Shown: in pieces, positions 4,324 through 6,376 of the stretch
Position numbering within the stretch: the stretch's first letter is position 1
How the letters are laid out: each line of letters starts with the position of its first letter
DNA from: Pleionea sp041591085
GTDB taxonomy: Bacteria; Pseudomonadota; Gammaproteobacteria; Enterobacterales; Kangiellaceae
Assembly: GCA_041591085.1 (NCBI GenBank)
Contig: JBFHSP010000171.1
Span: 1 to 6,376, forward strand
Reading direction: 5' to 3'
Length of the DNA stretch: 6,376 nucleotides
Program-made: the position numbers and the translations under genes
The notes under the pieces: generated by a model
Database searches by the model: none
What the model was told of the DNA's origin: nothing
Seen by the model: only the letters and a program-made list of their open reading frames with translations

Positions 4324-6376
4324 GTGTTCTTGTTAAAGTTACTATCGGGCTCCAAATCTATTATTCGCACAATGGCAATTATGGTGACTTTGGCTTTGCT
4401 AGACTCACCAGCTTTTGCCGATGCCGATCAGGTTTTGTCCATGTCTTTTGAAGAGCTGCTGCAAGTTAAAGTATCTGTTGCGTCTAATATTGAAAGCGAA
4501 AGCATTAGGCAGCCGGTTTCACTTACCCAAATTTCCAAGCAGCAAATTAAGATGTCGGGCGCCAGAACCTTGAATGACTTACTGACTTGGACTGTCCCTG
4601 GATATTTCAAAGTAGAAGATCAAGATGACACCATTGCGGCCTTTCGCGGTTTGGTGCCAGATAATAACTCAAAGGTATTGTTGCTGCTTGATGGTGTGCC
4701 TCTTAATGCTGACTGGTTCTGGGGGCCGCCCGATGCCATCTTAAACGGTATGGATTTGAACTTTATTGAACGGATTGAGGTGATAAGAGGGCCCGGTTCG
4801 GTCACATTGGGTCAAGGTGCGCTTATCGGCGTGATTAATATTGTGACTCGTAGCGAAGAAACGTTAGATGGCTCCCAACTCAGTGTTCAATTGGGCGAAT
4901 ATCAATTAAAACAAACCCACTTTATTGAGCAATCCAAAAGAGATAACTGGCTCACTCGAATTTATTTAGGCTCAGGCCGATACGATGGCCAACTTTTGCG
5001 AAATGAGGGATGGGCCAATCTTCGCAGCGAGCAAGGTTTAACCGTGTTTGAACGGCAGCATCGACTGAATCGCAATGAATATCAACATGGATTGGTGCAG
5101 CTTGAAAATAAGCATTGGTTTTTACAAGCGTTTCAATTTGATAGCACCCGAGATTTATATAACTTTTTTCGGGACCGTGAAGTGGTGCAGCAGCGATTAC
5201 AAGGGGTGCAAGTTAAACATAAATGGCAGCTAAATGAACAATGGCAAGCGAACTGGTCTGCTTTTTATATGAATGATGATTATGCGCTTAAAAGTCATGG
5301 GGAAAATAATCCTGTTTTATCGCGGTTTTCGTTTGAAAGCATTGATAGCGGATTTAGTGATGTGGCCAATGCAATACCTGGGTACGCTGATGATTTGATT
5401 ACTCCCAATGTTACGATGGGCGGAGTAAGAGAAATCCGAGATGGCCTAAAAGGAATACTGAATTACCAATCGGAAGATAAGGCGACACGAATCGCTTTCG
5501 GGGTTGAGCTGAATCGTTTTCGATTAGGCAGGCGCAATCATTGGGGAAATAATTTCATTATTAATGAGCAAATTCAGCATTTAGGCATTGTTTCGGATGG
5601 CCTTGGAGGTCATATAGCGGGACAAAACCTGAATGAAGTAAACACTTGGGTAAAGCCAAATGAACATGTGTTAAAAAGTGGCTTCGCTGAACTCTATTAT
5701 CAATCGGGACCGAATATTGATTGGTTTGCAGCCTTTCGATTTGATGACCATGAAGACTGGGGAAGTCAAATCAGTCCTCGCCTTGGAATGATTTACTTAT
5801 TGGATGCACATCGACACTTTAGAGTAAGTTGGCAACGTGGATTTCGCGGAGCCGTTGGCGTTCAATTTTCTGGCGGTTTTGTTCAGGATGGGCTGATGTC
5901 ACAAAATAATTTTGCCGCACTTAATGCAATTGCAACCAGCGAAGCCGATTTTGACTATGATGGGATCGCCGCAAATGATAACCGCCAACTGAGCTCGTTA
6001 AAGCCAGAAGTTTTAGATAGTTTGGAATTGGCTTACGCCCAAAGAGGGGAAAGCTATCGTTGGCAAAATACTTTATTTTTTAACACCACTAAAAACATTA
6101 TTGCTGCAGAAGCTAATGGCTACGAAACCTTGCAATATGGCGATCAAGTTGGTACCGATAGCGTTGGAACTTGGAATGGCAACTGGTATTTCCAAAATCA
6201 AACAGGACAGCTAAAACAATGGGGCTTAGAAGTTGATGCGATTTGGAAGTTAGATACTTGGCAATTTTCTGGAAGTTATTCATTAGTAAAACCCATCAGT
6301 GCCACAGATAACCTTGCTGGAATTTATTCAACGGCCAGTGATCATCCCATAGCGTTTCCTGAGCAAATGATTAAAT
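4324..6376 (+). CDS. TonB-dependent outer-membrane receptor (C-terminus cut off by window end)
   Basis: An open frame with no stop through the window end, 684 codons from the chosen GTG. It encodes an outer-membrane gated channel that imports a ligand using TonB energy. Residues 1-32 form a signal peptide with basic residues (K5, K11, R15), a hydrophobic core and AFA cleavage before D33. Next comes SFEELLQVKVSVAS (41-54), the N-terminal motif common in this receptor class. The plug domain spans about 60-176 and includes ISKQQIKMSGARTLNDLL, the AFRGL arginine turn (R108), LLLLDGVPL (119-127), IERIEVIRGPGSV (148-160) and GVINIVTR (169-176), all classic. From about 185 the sequence alternates aromatic and polar strands, as in a 22-strand barrel. 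Probably on the order of 100 residues are missing, judged from usual family length. The ligand cannot be told from sequence: siderophore, vitamin B12, glycans or copper complexes are all possible. It has its own candidate promoter, so a link to arginine synthesis is unlikely. Confidence 0.9.
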   Translation, partial: MFLLKLLSGSKSIIRTMAIMVTLALLDSPAFADADQVLSMSFEELLQVKVSVASNIESESIRQPVSLTQISKQQIKMSGARTLNDLLTWTVPGYFKVEDQDDTIAAFRGLVPDNNSKVLLLLDGVPLNADWFWGPPDAILNGMDLNFIERIEVIRGPGSVTLGQGALIGVINIVTRSEETLDGSQLSVQLGEYQLKQTHFIEQSKRDNWLTRIYLGSGRYDGQLLRNEGWANLRSEQGLTVFERQHRLNRNEYQHGLVQLENKHWFLQAFQFDSTRDLYNFFRDREVVQQRLQGVQVKHKWQLNEQWQANWSAFYMNDDYALKSHGENNPVLSRFSFESIDSGFSDVANAIPGYADDLITPNVTMGGVREIRDGLKGILNYQSEDKATRIAFGVELNRFRLGRRNHWGNNFIINEQIQHLGIVSDGLGGHIAGQNLNEVNTWVKPNEHVLKSGFAELYYQSGPNIDWFAAFRFDDHEDWGSQISPRLGMIYLLDAHRHFRVSWQRGFRGAVGVQFSGGFVQDGLMSQNNFAALNAIATSEADFDYDGIAANDNRQLSSLKPEVLDSLELAYAQRGESYRWQNTLFFNTTKNIIAAEANGYETLQYGDQVGTDSVGTWNGNWYFQNQTGQLKQWGLEVDAIWKLDTWQFSGSYSLVKPISATDNLAGIYSTASDHPIAFPEQMIK

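Noticed and set aside
4428..4805. Two minus-strand open frames (4428-4610 and 4620-4805) inside the receptor gene
   Set aside because: Both lie opposite the conserved plug domain of the receptor and show no protein-like features of their own.
1..6376. Mobile element, CRISPR array, tRNA, toxin-antitoxin or defence system
   Set aside because: I found no transposase, terminal repeats, regularly spaced repeats, tRNA-like cloverleaf, or gene pair resembling a defence module on either strand.

Overview
The window looks like chromosomal DNA from a moderately AT-rich, probably marine, gammaproteobacterium. The evidence is a TIGR02444/DUF2390 protein (a gammaproteobacterial family as I recall it), a large TonB-dependent outer-membrane receptor with the 'SFEELL...V.VAS' N-terminal motif common in Alteromonadales/Vibrio-like bacteria, and arginine genes of the bifunctional NAGS/K type. 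Placement near Kangiellaceae/Alteromonadales-like lineages is only a guess. No mobile element, CRISPR array, tRNA or rRNA is visible. All genes are on the + strand.

Left part (1-1749): the first 30 or so bases are probably the last codons of an upstream gene. They are followed directly by a TIGR02444-family protein (31-597), a small lipoprotein (609-1325) and a small three-helix membrane protein ending in a zinc ribbon (1339-1749). Gaps are 11 and 13 bp, so the three probably form one transcript. The last two are AT-rich, and I cannot assign them a function.

Middle (1750-4173): a 119-bp intergenic region with a good extended -10 promoter and a perfect 6-1-6 palindrome leads into an arginine operon. 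The first gene is a kinase plus GNAT fusion (N-acetylglutamate synthase/kinase, 438 aa). The second, 19 bp on, is argC (N-acetyl-gamma-glutamyl-phosphate reductase, 322 aa). Together they would carry glutamate through N-acetylglutamate and its phosphate to the semialdehyde, i.e. the first three steps of arginine synthesis. The domain order kinase-GNAT-reductase is the same as in the fungal Arg5,6 precursor.

Right part (4174-6376): a 150-bp spacer holds a weak terminator-like hairpin and a promoter. It is followed by a TonB-dependent receptor whose reading frame stays open to the window end, so its C-terminus is missing. Its substrate is not evident.

The most notable content is the compact NAGS/K-argC pair. 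I see no clearly new biological system here. The least explained part is the lipoprotein and zinc-ribbon membrane protein pair.
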